DNA of 64,000 nt from Sphingomonas piscis (GCF_011300455.1 NZ_CP049869.1:2383501-2447500), one strand, 5' to 3'. Shown: positions 1 to 8,986, numbered from the stretch's first letter. Program-made: numbers and translations. Notes: generated by a model not told the origin, from the letters alone.

Positions 1-1291
1 CGGTGACCTCGACGATGTCTCCCGCGGCGAGATGGCCGGCATCCCGCAGGTGGACTTCGCCGTCGATTTCCGGCGCGTCGGCCTTGGAGCGGCCGGTGGC
101 GCCGCCGGTGTCCGGATCGACCGCATCGATGATGACGTCCACGGTGCGCCCGACTTTGGCCGCGAGTTTCTCTGCGCTGATCCGGGCGGTCAGTTCCATC
201 ACCCGGGCGTAGCGTTCTTCCTTGACCTCCTCCGGCACGTGCCCGGGCAGGTTGTTGGCCGCGGCACCCTCGACCGGCTCGAAGCGGAAGGCGCCGACGC
301 GGTCGAGTTGCGCCTCCTCCAGCCAGCGGAGGAGATAATCGAAATCCTCTTCCGTCTCGCCGGGGAAGCCGACGACGAAGCTGGAGCGGATGGCGATGTC
401 GGGGCAGATCTCGCGCCACGAGCGGATCCGCTCAAGCACCTTCGCCTCGTTGGCGGGGCGCCGCATGGCACGAAGCACGTTCGGGCTAGCGTGCTGGAAG
501 GGGATGTCGAGGTAGGGGAGAACCAGCCCCTCCGCCATCAGCGGAATGACTCGATCGACGTGCGGGTAGGGGTAAACGTAATGCAGGCGAACCCAGGCGC
601 CGAGCTCGCCCAGCGCGCGCGCCAGATCCGTCATGTGGGCGCGCACCTCGCCGCCCTTCCAGCGCCAGCTGGCATGCTTCAGGTCGACGCCATAGGCCGA
701 CGTGTCCTGGCTGATGACCAGCAGTTCCTTAATGCCCGCCGCGATCAGCTTCTCGGCCTCGCGGAGGATCGCGTCGGGACGGCGGCTGGCGAGATCACCG
801 CGCAGGCTCGGGATGATGCAGAAGGCGCAGCGGTGGTTGCAACCTTCCGAGATCTTCAGGTAGCTATAGTGCCGCGGAGTCAGCTTCAGCCCGCTGTCGG
901 GCACCAGGTTGATGAAGGCGTTGGGCGGCATCGGCGCGGCGTCGTAGACGGCGCCGACCACCTCTTCATACTGGTGGGCGCCGGTGATCGCGAGCACGTT
1001 GGGGAAGCGGTTCCGGATCACGTCCGCTTCCTTGCCCATGCAGCCGGTGACGATCACCCGCCCATTCTCGGCGATGGCTTCGCCGATCGCTTCCAGGCTC
1101 TCCTCCTTGGCGGAATCGAGAAAGCCGCAAGTGTTGACCAGCACCACGTCGGCGCCCGCATAATCGGCCGACATCGAATAGCCGTCGGAGCGCAGCTTGG
1201 TCATGATCCGCTCGCTGTCGACCAGATTCTTGGGACAGCCGAGCGAGACCAGGCCCACCTTGGGGGCTTGCGGAAGGGACATGACGTTCAT
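1..1291 (-). CDS. rimO: Ribosomal protein S12 methylthiotransferase RimO (3' end off the window)
   Basis: Radical-SAM enzyme that adds a methylthio group to the conserved aspartate of ribosomal protein S12. The N-terminal UPF0004-type motif [12 protein letters not shown] starts at residue 16, and the [4Fe-4S] cysteines CxxxCxxC fall at residues 151, 155 and 158 ([12 protein letters not shown]). The C-terminal TRAM domain is being read when the window ends, so about ten residues and the stop are missing. The long N-terminal motif and the S12-type [10 protein letters not shown] segment favour RimO over the tRNA enzyme MiaB. Two in-frame ATGs, at 1291 and 1282, are possible starts; neither has a clear ribosome-binding site. 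A long plus-strand ORF over this gene is its antisense shadow. Confidence 0.95.
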   Translation of the reverse strand, partial: MNVMSLPQAPKVGLVSLGCPKNLVDSERIMTKLRSDGYSMSADYAGADVVLVNTCGFLDSAKEESLEAIGEAIAENGRVIVTGCMGKEADVIRNRFPNVLAITGAHQYEEVVGAVYDAAPMPPNAFINLVPDSGLKLTPRHYSYLKISEGCNHRCAFCIIPSLRGDLASRRPDAILREAEKLIAAGIKELLVISQDTSAYGVDLKHASWRWKGGEVRAHMTDLARALGELGAWVRLHYVYPYPHVDRVIPLMAEGLVLPYLDIPFQHASPNVLRAMRRPANEAKVLERIRSWREICPDIAIRSSFVVGFPGETEEDFDYLLRWLEEAQLDRVGAFRFEPVEGAAANNLPGHVPEEVKEERYARVMELTARISAEKLAAKVGRTVDVIIDAVDPDTGGATGRSKADAPEIDGEVHLRDAGHLAAGDIVEVT

Positions 1292-1336
1292 TGGAAGGCC
1301 GCGCCTGTAGCGGAAAATCGCGGCGAAATCGAGGCC

Positions 1337-2371
1337 TTACGTCTTGCTGTCGATGATCTCCAGGATACGGTCGCCAAGCTCGACCTTCTCGATGGTCGCA
1401 GGCCCGTGCGCTTCCTCGCCGCGGATCAGGCGAACGGCGACGCCCGTGCAGATTTGCGCAAGGGTCATTCCGACCTCGTGCGCCTCCACCACCCGCTCGC
1501 GCAGCATGACCTGGCCCGAGGTGGTGGCGAGATCCGCGAGATATTCGGCGCGGTGCGGTCCTTCCAGTGAGCTGGCCATCAGCAGGCCGGAGAAGCTCAC
1601 CGGATTGATCACCGTGTCGGCCCCCGCCTGTTTGGCGATGTCTTCATTGTCGTCGTCGCGGATGGTGACGCTGATCTTGAGCGCAGGCGCCATCTTCCGC
1701 GCCGTCAGAACGACTAGGATGTTGCTGTCGTCGCGGCCGGCGGCGACGATCAGTGCGGACGCTTGCTCGATCCTTGCTGCGGCTAGGGTCTCGTTACGGG
1801 TCGCATCCGCCAGAAGCACGGTTACGCCGCAATCCTTTGCATCGGCAATGGCCGCATCGTCGCAGTCGATGACGACAAGGCGGCGCGGGTCGGTGCCCCG
1901 GGCGAGCAATTCCTTGACGGCCTTGACGTTGCTTGCGCCGTAGCCCGCAACGACGATGTGGTCGGACAAGTTGTTCTGGATGAGTTGCATGATCCACCTG
2001 TTCCAGGTTCGCTTGATCGCGAAGGTGTAGGCCGTGCCCGCAAGCAGCAGCAGAAAGATGATCCGAATGGGCGTGACGATGAACGCGTCGAACATCCGCG
2101 CGCGATCGGAGATTGGGACGATGTCGCCGTACCCCGTCGTGGTCACGCTGATCATCGTGAAGTAGAGCACGTCGGTGAAGCTGACGCTGCCGTCGTGGGA
2201 GTCCTTTAGGCTGTCCCGCTCGACCCAGTGCACCGCGACGATGAACAGAAACATCGCCATCAGGATCATCAAGCGGATCGCCAGCTGCGCCCAGACGCTC
2301 AGCGCCGACTTGCGCATCAGGAACAGCTGCGCCTTGCCCGGGCGACGATGGCGAGTAGGTTGAGGCGTCAT
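1337..2371 (-). CDS. Potassium channel with TrkA-N (RCK) regulatory domain
   Basis: Two-helix K+ channel subunit. The first membrane helix lies near residues 28-50, then comes the pore loop with the K+ selectivity filter TTTGYGD at residues 77-83, then a second helix. A cytoplasmic Rossmann-type TrkA-N domain begins with HIVVAGYGASN, and a TrkA-C-like end follows. At 344 residues it has the size of bacterial MthK-like channels. The reading frame stays open up to 2431 (20 residues more). I prefer ATG 2371, but neither candidate has a good Shine-Dalgarno sequence. The gene is divergent from ugd. The ligand that gates it cannot be told from the sequence. Confidence 0.88.
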   Translation of the reverse strand: MTPQPTRHRRPGKAQLFLMRKSALSVWAQLAIRLMILMAMFLFIVAVHWVERDSLKDSHDGSVSFTDVLYFTMISVTTTGYGDIVPISDRARMFDAFIVTPIRIIFLLLLAGTAYTFAIKRTWNRWIMQLIQNNLSDHIVVAGYGASNVKAVKELLARGTDPRRLVVIDCDDAAIADAKDCGVTVLLADATRNETLAAARIEQASALIVAAGRDDSNILVVLTARKMAPALKISVTIRDDDNEDIAKQAGADTVINPVSFSGLLMASSLEGPHRAEYLADLATTSGQVMLRERVVEAHEVGMTLAQICTGVAVRLIRGEEAHGPATIEKVELGDRILEIIDSKT

Positions 2372-2486
2372 TGCGCATCGAGAACGAGCCGACGCGTCGG
2401 TTGCTCCCTGATGCCTGTTCAACCCTTCCATCGCTGGCTAAGGGCAGGCGATCAACCGCGCCGATCAGGGGCAGGGGGAGAGTTGA

Positions 2487-3809
2487 ATGCGGATTACGAT
2501 GATTGGCACCGGCTACGTCGGCCTGGTGTCCGGTGCCTGCTTTTCGGACTTCGGCCACGACGTAATCTGCGTCGACAAGGACAGCGCCAAGATCGACGGG
2601 CTGCACGCGGGCAAGATGCCGATCTGGGAGCCTGGCCTGGACAATCTCGTCAAGGCGAATGTCGACCGCGGGCGACTGCACTTCACCACCGATCTCGCCG
2701 AGGGCGTCAAGAATGCCGAGGCGGTGTTTATCGCAGTCGGCACGCCGGCGCGGCGGGGTGACGGCCATGCCGACCTGACCTTCGTCTATCAGGCGGTTCG
2801 GGAACTCGCCGCCCACATAAAACCGGGCACGGTGGTGGTCACTAAGTCCACCGTCCCTGTCGGAACAGGCGATCAGATTTGTGCAATCCTGGAGGAAGAG
2901 GGTGCGACTGAAATTTCCGTCGCGTCGAACCCCGAATTCCTTCGCGAAGGCGCGGCGATTGCCGACTTCAAGCATCCGGACCGGATCGTCGTCGGCGCCG
3001 AAGACAGCCATGCGGAGGCGGTGCTCAAGGAAATTTACCGCCCGCTCTTCCTGAACCGCGCACCCATCCTGATCACCGGGCGCCGCACGGCGGAGCTGAC
3101 CAAATATGCGGCCAATGCCTTTCTTGCGGTGAAGATCAGCTTCATCAACGAGATCGCGAACCTCTGCGAAGCCGTGGACGCCGATGTCCAGGATGTTGCT
3201 CGTGGCATCGGCCTCGACAATCGCATCGGCCCCAAGTTCCTGCATGCCGGCCCCGGCTATGGCGGCAGCTGCTTCCCGAAGGACACGCTGGCGCTGCTCC
3301 AAACAGCGGAAAAGGCCGGCATCGACCAGCGGATCGTCCGCACCACGGTCGAGGTCAACGATGCCCGCAAGGGCGAGATGGTTGACCGTATCGTCAAGGC
3401 GCTTGGCGGCGATGTGGCCGGCAAGCGCATCGGCCTGCTCGGGCTCGCCTTCAAGCCGAACACCGACGACATGCGGGACGCGCCCTCGATCCCGATCGTC
3501 GAGGGACTGGAGAAGCAAGGCGGCAAGATCGTCGCCTTCGACCCGGTCGCCCGCGAGCATGCGGAAAAGCTGATGCCCAACGTCGAATTTGCGGGCAGCC
3601 CCTACGCGGTCGCGCAGGGCGCGGACGCGCTGGTGGTAGTGACCGAATGGGACGAGTTCCGTGGGATCGACCTCGACCGGGTCGCGGCCGCGATGGCGGG
3701 CAAGGTTCTGGTCGACCTCCGCAACGTCTACGACCGCGCCGAGGCCGAAGGGGCGGGGCTTCACTATTGGGGAATGGGCCGAGGCAAACCTTCGCATCCG
3801 GCTGGTTGA
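2487..3809 (+). CDS. ugd: UDP-glucose 6-dehydrogenase
   Basis: Oxidises UDP-glucose to UDP-glucuronate with two NAD+, supplying precursors for acidic exopolysaccharide and lipopolysaccharide sugars in the cytoplasm. The N-terminal Rossmann motif GTGYVG is at residues 7-12, and the catalytic cysteine is C262 in GGSCFPKD. The C-terminal UDP-binding domain carries GLAFKPNTDDMRDAPS. The length of 440 residues matches the family. A purine-rich ribosome-binding site (GGGGGAGAG) sits just before ATG 2487. A 60-residue gene begins 2 nt after the stop, and crcB follows. Confidence 0.96.
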   Translation: MRITMIGTGYVGLVSGACFSDFGHDVICVDKDSAKIDGLHAGKMPIWEPGLDNLVKANVDRGRLHFTTDLAEGVKNAEAVFIAVGTPARRGDGHADLTFVYQAVRELAAHIKPGTVVVTKSTVPVGTGDQICAILEEEGATEISVASNPEFLREGAAIADFKHPDRIVVGAEDSHAEAVLKEIYRPLFLNRAPILITGRRTAELTKYAANAFLAVKISFINEIANLCEAVDADVQDVARGIGLDNRIGPKFLHAGPGYGGSCFPKDTLALLQTAEKAGIDQRIVRTTVEVNDARKGEMVDRIVKALGGDVAGKRIGLLGLAFKPNTDDMRDAPSIPIVEGLEKQGGKIVAFDPVAREHAEKLMPNVEFAGSPYAVAQGADALVVVTEWDEFRGIDLDRVAAAMAGKVLVDLRNVYDRAEAEGAGLHYWGMGRGKPSHPAG

Positions 3810-3811
3810 GC

Positions 3812-3994
3812 ATGCGCCTTCTCTGCCGGTTGTTTGGACATCGACGCTCCGGCGCCCACGCGGAATATAGTCGGGCGCGGCGCCGCTGGCGGAGCGTCTG
3901 CAAGCGCTGCGACACACCGCTCGCCAAGGTCAACGGCAAGTGGATGACCATTGATCAGGCGGACCGGACGCAAAGGGAACCACAGCCGCGCTAG
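3812..3994 (+). CDS. Small conserved-looking Cys/Arg-rich protein, function unknown
   Basis: A 60-residue basic protein beginning MRLLCRLFGHRRS and containing a second Cys pair, VCKRC. This layout (LCxLFGH ... CKRC) resembles short DUF1660-like zinc-ribbon proteins, but I cannot assign a family. The start ATG lies 2 nt after the ugd stop, so the gene is probably translated from the same message. A longer version of the same frame starting inside ugd is unlikely because it would overlap real coding sequence. The Cys spacing suggests metal binding. This is inference only. Confidence 0.6.
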   Translation: MRLLCRLFGHRRSGAHAEYSRARRRWRSVCKRCDTPLAKVNGKWMTIDQADRTQREPQPR

Positions 3995-4042
3995 GTGGAC
4001 GGACGGCTTGCCCATGGGCCTGTGGCGTGCTGCATTGACCTG

Positions 4043-4414
4043 ATGCTAACACCTGCTTTACTTGTCTTCCTCGGTGGTGGGGCCGGATCGGTGCTGCGTT
4101 ACGCGGTCGGCAGACTGGCCGTCCAAGCTGGCGGCGGCGCCTTCCCGTGGGGCACATTGGCCGTCAATTTGCTTGGGAGTTTCGCTGCGGGGCTGCTGAT
4201 TGGCTGGCTCGGCGGGCGGAGCAGTTCGGCCGGTGCCCAATTGCTGCTGATGACGGGCTTCCTTGGCGGCTTCACGACATTCTCGGCCTTCAGCATCGAC
4301 ACGATCGCGCTCGCAGAGCGGTCAGTGGCGATAGCGATGGCGTACGTGGCCGCAACGCTGATTACAGGATTGGCAGCGGCGTGGGTTGGGCTCGTTCTGA
4401 CGCGCTCCGCGTGA
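4043..4414 (+). CDS. crcB: Fluoride channel CrcB/Fluc
   Basis: Dual-topology fluoride exporter of 123 residues with four membrane helices. Family motifs present are GGGAGSVLRY near the N-terminus, NLLGSFAAG, and GFLGGFTTFSAFS, which lines the F- path. The start at 4043 gives the usual family length; the frame is open to 3995, which would add 16 non-conserved residues. I looked for a fluoride riboswitch in the roughly 50 nt upstream and did not see one. The gene follows ugd and the small ORF in the same direction. Confidence 0.93.
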   Translation: MLTPALLVFLGGGAGSVLRYAVGRLAVQAGGGAFPWGTLAVNLLGSFAAGLLIGWLGGRSSSAGAQLLLMTGFLGGFTTFSAFSIDTIALAERSVAIAMAYVAATLITGLAAAWVGLVLTRSA

Positions 4415-4695
4415 ATCACTTGTGGCAATCAGGTAACAGTGAGCCTGTGATCAGCAGCGAAACTATTTCGTGAGATACTGGTAGCCAACGTTGCTCGACC
4501 ATTCGTCCGGCCGGAATTTGTTGCGGTGCAGCAAAGACTTGGCTGCAGTTGCGAGATCGTCGGCAATGATTGCAGCTTCCTAACACGGGTCGCCGCCGCA
4601 AAGCCTAGTGCGTCAGCAGGGGTTGTCAGGTGATGATTTCACACCCAGTTGGCGCCGCTCGCTCCCAACCGAGCGACTAACCATTGGAGTATATT

Positions 4696-5388
4696 GTGAA
4701 GACTTTGCTGATTTCGGCTGCCGTTGCAGCCACCGTCCTGTCGGCCGCGCCGGCCTCTGCCCAGTCGGTTCCGACCGGCGCGCGCATCGAGGGCCTCGTC
4801 GGCTACGACCGCGTCAAGTTCCCGGGCGATCACGCCGGCGGCATCTTCGGCGGCGTTGGCGCTGGTTATGACATCGGCTTCGGTTCGAGCGCGTTCGGCG
4901 TCGACGTCGAGGGCACGCTTGCCACCACCGACCAGGAATATCTTGGCGTCAACGTGAAGGCCGGCCGCGACCTCTATGCGGGTGGCCGCCTGAGCTTCGC
5001 TTTGTCACCCTCCACCATCGGCTACGTGAAGGCAGGCTACACCAACGCGCGCGTCAAGGTCGACGGCTTCGGCGGTGACAACCTCGACGGCGTTCGCGTT
5101 GGCGCGGGTGTCCAGTTCCTGCTCACCGGCAGCACATATGTCGGCGGCGAGTATCGTTACTCGAACTACGAAGCCGACTGGTCGCGTCATCAGCTGGCGC
5201 TGGTGCTCGGCACCCGCTTCGGTTCGGCTCCGGTGGCGGTTGAAGCGCCGGTCGTTGCTCCGGCCCCGGAAGCTCCGGCTCCCGCGGCGACGCAGACTTG
5301 TGCGGACGGTTCTGTAATCCTCGCCACCGACGTCTGCCCGCAGCCGCCGGCGCCGCCGGCGGTCGCACCGTCGGGTGAACGCGGCTAA
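4696..5388 (+). CDS. Outer-membrane beta-barrel protein (opacity/OmpA-N-like)
   Basis: A secreted protein of 230 residues. Residues 1-23 form a signal peptide ending ASAQ, followed by alternating glycine/aromatic beta-strand segments typical of an eight-stranded barrel (GAGYDIGFGSS, AGYTNARVKV, GGEYRYSNYEADWSRHQ, LVLGTRF). After the barrel is a Pro/Ala-rich linker and a short Cys-containing tail (TCADGSVILATDVCPQ), possibly a truncated or degenerate peptidoglycan-linked end. GTG 4696 is chosen because GGAG lies 6 nt upstream, within the in-frame TTG codon run. A rho-independent terminator follows. The function is probably envelope structure; no substrate is suggested. Confidence 0.8.
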   Translation: MKTLLISAAVAATVLSAAPASAQSVPTGARIEGLVGYDRVKFPGDHAGGIFGGVGAGYDIGFGSSAFGVDVEGTLATTDQEYLGVNVKAGRDLYAGGRLSFALSPSTIGYVKAGYTNARVKVDGFGGDNLDGVRVGAGVQFLLTGSTYVGGEYRYSNYEADWSRHQLALVLGTRFGSAPVAVEAPVVAPAPEAPAPAATQTCADGSVILATDVCPQPPAPPAVAPSGERG

Positions 5389-5414
5389 GCTCTTCGCTGG
5401 AGCCGAAAAGGATC

Positions 5415-5442
5415 GGGGCGCCTCGAAAGGGGCGCCCCTTTT
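5415..5442 (+). terminator. Rho-independent terminator
   Basis: An eight-base perfect stem GGGGCGCC/GGCGCCCC with an eight-base loop is followed by TTTT. It sits between the convergent beta-barrel gene and miaA. An A-run on the left side (GAAAAGG) means it could also end miaA transcripts. Confidence 0.85.
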
Positions 5443-5444
5443 CG

Positions 5445-6377
5445 TTAGGTCAGCGCCGACAAGTCCGCCGGCAGAGAGTCCAGGATGTCGTCTACGCGCT
5501 CGGTGATGCGCCGCCAGGAGGCGGGCGGCTGATGGGCGAACCAGGTATACTGACGCTTCGCGTAGCGCCGCGTCCCCTGCTGCCCCGCGGCAATCGCTTC
5601 CGGCCGCGTCAACTCGCCGCGCAGCAGACCGCCAAGCTCGGGAACGCCGATGGCGCGCATCACGGGCAGGTCAGGATCAAGCCGACGGTCGAGCAATTTC
5701 GCGACTTCGTCCAGGGCACCCGCCTCAACCATATGCTCGAAGCGCTGATCGCATCGGGCATATAGCCAGGCTCTCGGCGGCAGCAGGATCATGGCCTGGA
5801 GATCGATTGCCTCGCAAATCCCGCCCTCACGCATTTGCTGCCACGCCTTGAGCGTGCGTCCGGTTGAAAGGACAACCTCCAAAGCGCGCGCAATGCGGGT
5901 CGTGTCGTTCGGCTGCAGCCGTTCGGCCGCGTCGGGATCAAGCTTCCGAAGCCGCATCAAGTTGACCTCGCGGTCGGACGATCGAACGTCCGCCCGAATC
6001 GCCGGGTCGATCGCTGGCACGGGTGCGATGCCATCGAGCAGGGTTCGGAGGTATAACCCGGTCCCGCCCACCAGGATCGGTGTTCGACCCGAGTGGTGCA
6101 CGTCGCCGATCTCACGCTTTGCCATCTCGGCCCAGTCGGCGGCGGAACAGGGCGTTTCACCGTCTAGCACACCATAGAGCCGGTGCTCCGCGCGGCCGAG
6201 TTCATCCGCGGAAGGTGCCGCGCTCAAGATCGGCAGGTTACGGTAGACTTGCGCGCTGTCGGCGTTGACAAGAACACCGCCGATGCGTTCAGCGAGCCTG
6301 ACGGCGAGGGCCGACTTGCCGCTCGCGGTCGGTCCGGCAATCACAACCAGCGGAGGGTTTGAAGACGCGATGGCCAT
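5445..6377 (-). CDS. miaA: tRNA dimethylallyltransferase
   Basis: Transfers a dimethylallyl group to A37 of tRNAs that read UNN codons. The P-loop GPTASGKS is at residues 15-22, followed by NADSAQVYR (DSxQxY signature) and GGTGLYLRTLLDG. The C-terminal RRYAKRQYTWF motif is also present. The length of 310 residues is normal. The frame stays open to 6512, but the extension is antisense to serB and not family-like. The ATG at 6377 lies inside ATGGCCAT, the same octamer that holds the serB start on the other strand, so the two genes overlap at their 5' ends by 8 nt. Confidence 0.95.
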   Translation of the reverse strand: MAIASSNPPLVVIAGPTASGKSALAVRLAERIGGVLVNADSAQVYRNLPILSAAPSADELGRAEHRLYGVLDGETPCSAADWAEMAKREIGDVHHSGRTPILVGGTGLYLRTLLDGIAPVPAIDPAIRADVRSSDREVNLMRLRKLDPDAAERLQPNDTTRIARALEVVLSTGRTLKAWQQMREGGICEAIDLQAMILLPPRAWLYARCDQRFEHMVEAGALDEVAKLLDRRLDPDLPVMRAIGVPELGGLLRGELTRPEAIAAGQQGTRRYAKRQYTWFAHQPPASWRRITERVDDILDSLPADLSALT

Positions 6378-7251
6378 TGCGACGCTGATAGCAGCGGGAC
6401 GGCTCGATGACAGGCTGATCGATCGTGCGCTTGGGCTTCTGCGCGAAGTGGACTCGCAGGCAAGCTTTGCGCAATGGATCGATGACGGCGACGCCGCTGA
6501 CCTGCGCTTCACCGGCGACCTCAGGCAGGCGCGCTGGGCTCTCAGCGAATTGGAGGGCCTCGACCTGTTCGTTCAGGAAGAGGAGCCGCGGTTTCGCCGC
6601 TTGTTCGTGGCCGACATGGATTCCACGATCATCGGCCAGGAATGCATTGACGAGCTTGCCGATTATATCGGCGTCAAGGATCGCGTTGCCGAGATCACCG
6701 AGCGGGCAATGCAAGGTGAGCTCGACTTCCCGGGCGCGCTGCGTGAGCGCGTGGCCTTGCTCGGAGGGCTGGAGGTCGCCGCCATCGACCAGTGCCTTGC
6801 CGAACGCGTCACCCCGAATCCGGGGGCAAAGACATTGGTCCAGACTATGCGGGTCGGTGGCGCCCAGACTTTGCTGGTGTCCGGTGGCTTTACCGCCTTC
6901 GCCGAGCCGGTCGGGCAGAAGGTCGGCTTCAACAGGGTCAAGGCCAACGTGCTCGGCCATTCGGGCGGGCGGCTTTCCGGCCTTGTGGAAGGCGGGATCG
7001 TCGATGCAGTCGCCAAGCGGGAAACGTTGATCGAGGCTCGCGAAGCAGCGGGATTGAGGCCCGCGGACGTGCTTGCGATCGGCGACGGCGCCAACGACAA
7101 ACTGATGGTGGAAGAAGCGGGGCTGGGCGTTGCCTACCGGGCCAAACCCCCGCTGGCCGAAGTCGCCGATGCGCGGCTGGACCATCATGGCCTCGACGCC
7201 TTGCTGTGGGCGCAGGGAATCCGGCGAAAGGACTGGGTGCAGGCCGGCTGA
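6370..7251 (+). CDS. serB: Phosphoserine phosphatase
   Basis: HAD-family enzyme for the last step of serine synthesis. The catalytic motif DMDST has the nucleophile D82 and acid/base D84. Motif II is LLVSGGFT, and motif III is GDGANDKLMVEEAG. The length of 293 residues fits alphaproteobacterial SerB with its short N-terminal domain. ATG 6370 is preferred over 6265, which would run through the miaA coding region; GGAGGG lies 12 nt upstream. The stop TGA at 7249-7251 abuts the stop of the convergent SPOR gene in the palindrome TGATCA. Confidence 0.95.
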   Translation: MAIATLIAAGRLDDRLIDRALGLLREVDSQASFAQWIDDGDAADLRFTGDLRQARWALSELEGLDLFVQEEEPRFRRLFVADMDSTIIGQECIDELADYIGVKDRVAEITERAMQGELDFPGALRERVALLGGLEVAAIDQCLAERVTPNPGAKTLVQTMRVGGAQTLLVSGGFTAFAEPVGQKVGFNRVKANVLGHSGGRLSGLVEGGIVDAVAKRETLIEAREAAGLRPADVLAIGDGANDKLMVEEAGLGVAYRAKPPLAEVADARLDHHGLDALLWAQGIRRKDWVQAG

Positions 7252-7261
7252 TCAGCCGCCG
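7247..7261. repeat. 15-bp direct repeat, left copy
   Basis: GCTGATCAGCCGCCG spans the touching stop codons of serB and the SPOR gene. The identical sequence in the same orientation occurs at 11042-11056 at the other end of the SPOR/ParA module. Confidence 0.7.
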
Positions 7262-8127
7262 ACCGGGAAGCAGGCCTGGCCGCGCAGGGAAGCGCAGGCC
7301 TTCGCAGCCACCGCGCGGCTTTCGAAAGGACCGACCTGAAGCCGGGTCATCGCGCCTACCGGAATGTAGAACGCTCGCCGACCCGCGAGCGCACCACTTG
7401 CGGAAAGCTTCCGGTACAGGGCTTCGGCTGATGCCCGCTGCGAGAAAGCACCAAGCTGCACCCGCCAGGCGCCCTTCGCCACTGGAGCAGCAGCTGCGGA
7501 CGGCGTCGATGCAGGTTTTGCCTTCGGAGCCGTAGCCTTTGGCGCGGACGTCTTCTTCGCCGCCGACGCCTTCGCCATTGCCAGCCGGACGCCGGCTTTC
7601 CGCTGTGCCAAGGGGATCAGCCTGTTGAAATCGGCGAGCGTGGCCTTTGCCGGTGCAAGGCCCTGCGCGGCTGCCCGGCTGACGTAAGCGTAAGCAAGAA
7701 CCGGATCGGCCTTCACCCCATCGCCATTGTACAAGGCGGTGCCGTAGATCAGCATGGCCCGCGCGTCGCCTTTCTCCGCCGCCCGGCCAAGCCAGCGCAG
7801 GCCGGAAGCCTGGTTTCCGCTGTCGAACAACAGGAGGCCGAGCGTGGTCTGCGCGTCGACATGGCCCTTGTTGGCAGCACGACCGAGCCATGTCTGCGCG
7901 GCCGCCAGGTTGATCGGCACGCCGCGACCAAGGCGATAAGCCTGGCCGATATTGAATTGTGCGTCGGCGTTGCCGCCCTCGGCGAGCGGTCGCCAGATTT
8001 CGACCGCGCCGGTGTAGTCGGTCTTCTGCCAGGCGGCGATGCCCGCTTCGACGCTCTGCGCCGATGCGGAGGCAGTAGGAACCATGCTTGCCAGAAGGAG
8101 ACAGAGGGTACGCGCGAACCGGGTCAC
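7252..8127 (-). CDS. Sel1-like repeat protein with C-terminal SPOR domain
   Basis: A secreted protein of 291 residues. Residues 1-24 are a signal peptide ending SASAQ. Several Sel1/TPR-like repeats follow (GNADAQFNIGQAYRLGRGV, GHVDAQTTLGLLLFD, GDARAMLIYGTALYNGDGV). A Lys/Ala/Pro-rich linker then leads to a SPOR domain at about 217-287 (WRVQLGAFSQRASAEALYRKL ... RLQVGPFESRAVAAKAC). SPOR domains bind peptidoglycan stripped of stem peptides at division sites, so a role in cell separation or envelope assembly is likely. It is divergent from the ParA gene and convergent with serB. Confidence 0.85.
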   Translation of the reverse strand: MTRFARTLCLLLASMVPTASASAQSVEAGIAAWQKTDYTGAVEIWRPLAEGGNADAQFNIGQAYRLGRGVPINLAAAQTWLGRAANKGHVDAQTTLGLLLFDSGNQASGLRWLGRAAEKGDARAMLIYGTALYNGDGVKADPVLAYAYVSRAAAQGLAPAKATLADFNRLIPLAQRKAGVRLAMAKASAAKKTSAPKATAPKAKPASTPSAAAAPVAKGAWRVQLGAFSQRASAEALYRKLSASGALAGRRAFYIPVGAMTRLQVGPFESRAVAAKACASLRGQACFPVGG

Positions 8128-8220
8128 GCCGGAAAGGTGAACTGCGCCGCCGCCGAACGCAACAAGGTCGTGACCGCGTTAACCAGATTTTAGAGGCTTG
8201 GGCGTCATCTCGGCATCCAA

Positions 8221-8232
8221 TTGGACGTCCAA
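8221..8232. promoter_or_regulatory. Perfect 12-bp palindrome before the parA-like gene
   Basis: TTGGACGTCCAA lies 5 nt before the ribosome-binding site (GAGGGGA, 8237-8243) of the ParA gene, in the SPOR/ParA intergenic region. Its position suits an operator, perhaps for the ribbon-helix-helix protein of the same operon. This is a positional inference only. Confidence 0.4.
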
Positions 8233-8248
8233 AGACGAGGGGACAGGC

Positions 8249-8974
8249 ATGCGCGTTCTGGCAATGGCATCGCAGAAGGGCGGATCGGGCAAGACGACCT
8301 TGTCCGGACACCTGGCGGTGCAAGCCCAACTGGCGGGCGCCGGCCCCGTCTGCCTGATCGACATCGATCCGCAGGGCAGCCTCGCCGATTGGTGGAACGA
8401 GCGCGAGGCCGATATGCCCGCCTTCGCCCAGACCACCGTTGCGCGGCTCGCAAGCGACCTTGAAGTCCTTCGCCAGCAGGGCTTCCGCCTTGCCGTCATC
8501 GATACGCCGCCGGCCATTACCATGGCCATCCAGAGCGTCATCGCCGTTGCCGAGCTGATCGTCATCCCGACCCGCCCGAGCCCGCACGATCTTCGCGCCG
8601 TCGGCGCCACGGTTGATTTGTGCGACCGCGCCGGCAAGCCGCTGATCTTCGTCGTTAACGCCGCCACCCCCAAGGCCAAGATCACCTACGAAGCCGCGGT
8701 TGCGCTTTCACAGCACGGCACCGTGGCTCCGGTCACCCTTCACCATCGCACCGACTTCGCTGCCTCGATGATCGACGGTAGGACGGTCATGGAAGTGGAT
8801 CCCAACAGCCGCTCGGCCCGCGAGGTCGTCGAGCTTTGGGAATATATTTCGGACCGGCTGGAAAAGAACTTCCGCCGAACCGTGTTTGCCGCCCCCGGTG
8901 CCTCTCCGGGCATCGCCGCGCCGGTCAGTCCGCGTCCCGTCGGCGGTTTCGGCCGTCGGGTCGTCGGCCAGTAG
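8249..8974 (+). CDS. Orphan ParA/MinD-family ATPase
   Basis: A small Walker-type partition ATPase of 241 residues. It has the deviant Walker A motif KGGSGKTT at residues 10-17, Walker A' IDIDPQGS and Walker B VIDTPP. It lacks the N-terminal DNA-binding domain of plasmid type-Ia ParA proteins. The C-terminal ~30 residues are Pro/Gly/Ala-rich and look disordered. ATG 8249 is supported by GAGGGGA 6 nt upstream; an earlier in-frame start at 8198 would run through the palindrome. It is followed by a ribbon-helix-helix protein (12-nt gap) and a TPR-SPOR lipoprotein. With no ParB nearby, it is more likely a cargo- or site-positioning ATPase than the chromosome partition protein. Confidence 0.88.
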   Translation: MRVLAMASQKGGSGKTTLSGHLAVQAQLAGAGPVCLIDIDPQGSLADWWNEREADMPAFAQTTVARLASDLEVLRQQGFRLAVIDTPPAITMAIQSVIAVAELIVIPTRPSPHDLRAVGATVDLCDRAGKPLIFVVNAATPKAKITYEAAVALSQHGTVAPVTLHHRTDFAASMIDGRTVMEVDPNSRSAREVVELWEYISDRLEKNFRRTVFAAPGASPGIAAPVSPRPVGGFGRRVVGQ

Positions 8975-8986
8975 GGGGTCGGCACC

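Noticed and set aside
32..1570. Long plus-strand ORF (512 residues)
   Set aside because: It is antisense to rimO and part of the K+ channel gene; it has no motif and a composition typical of high-GC shadow frames.
1794..3917. Long minus-strand ORF of 707 residues over ugd
   Set aside because: It overlaps ugd and the channel gene in antisense, with no recognisable domain.
3995..4042. Possible fluoride riboswitch before crcB
   Set aside because: The region is short and I saw none of the conserved fluoride-aptamer sequence.
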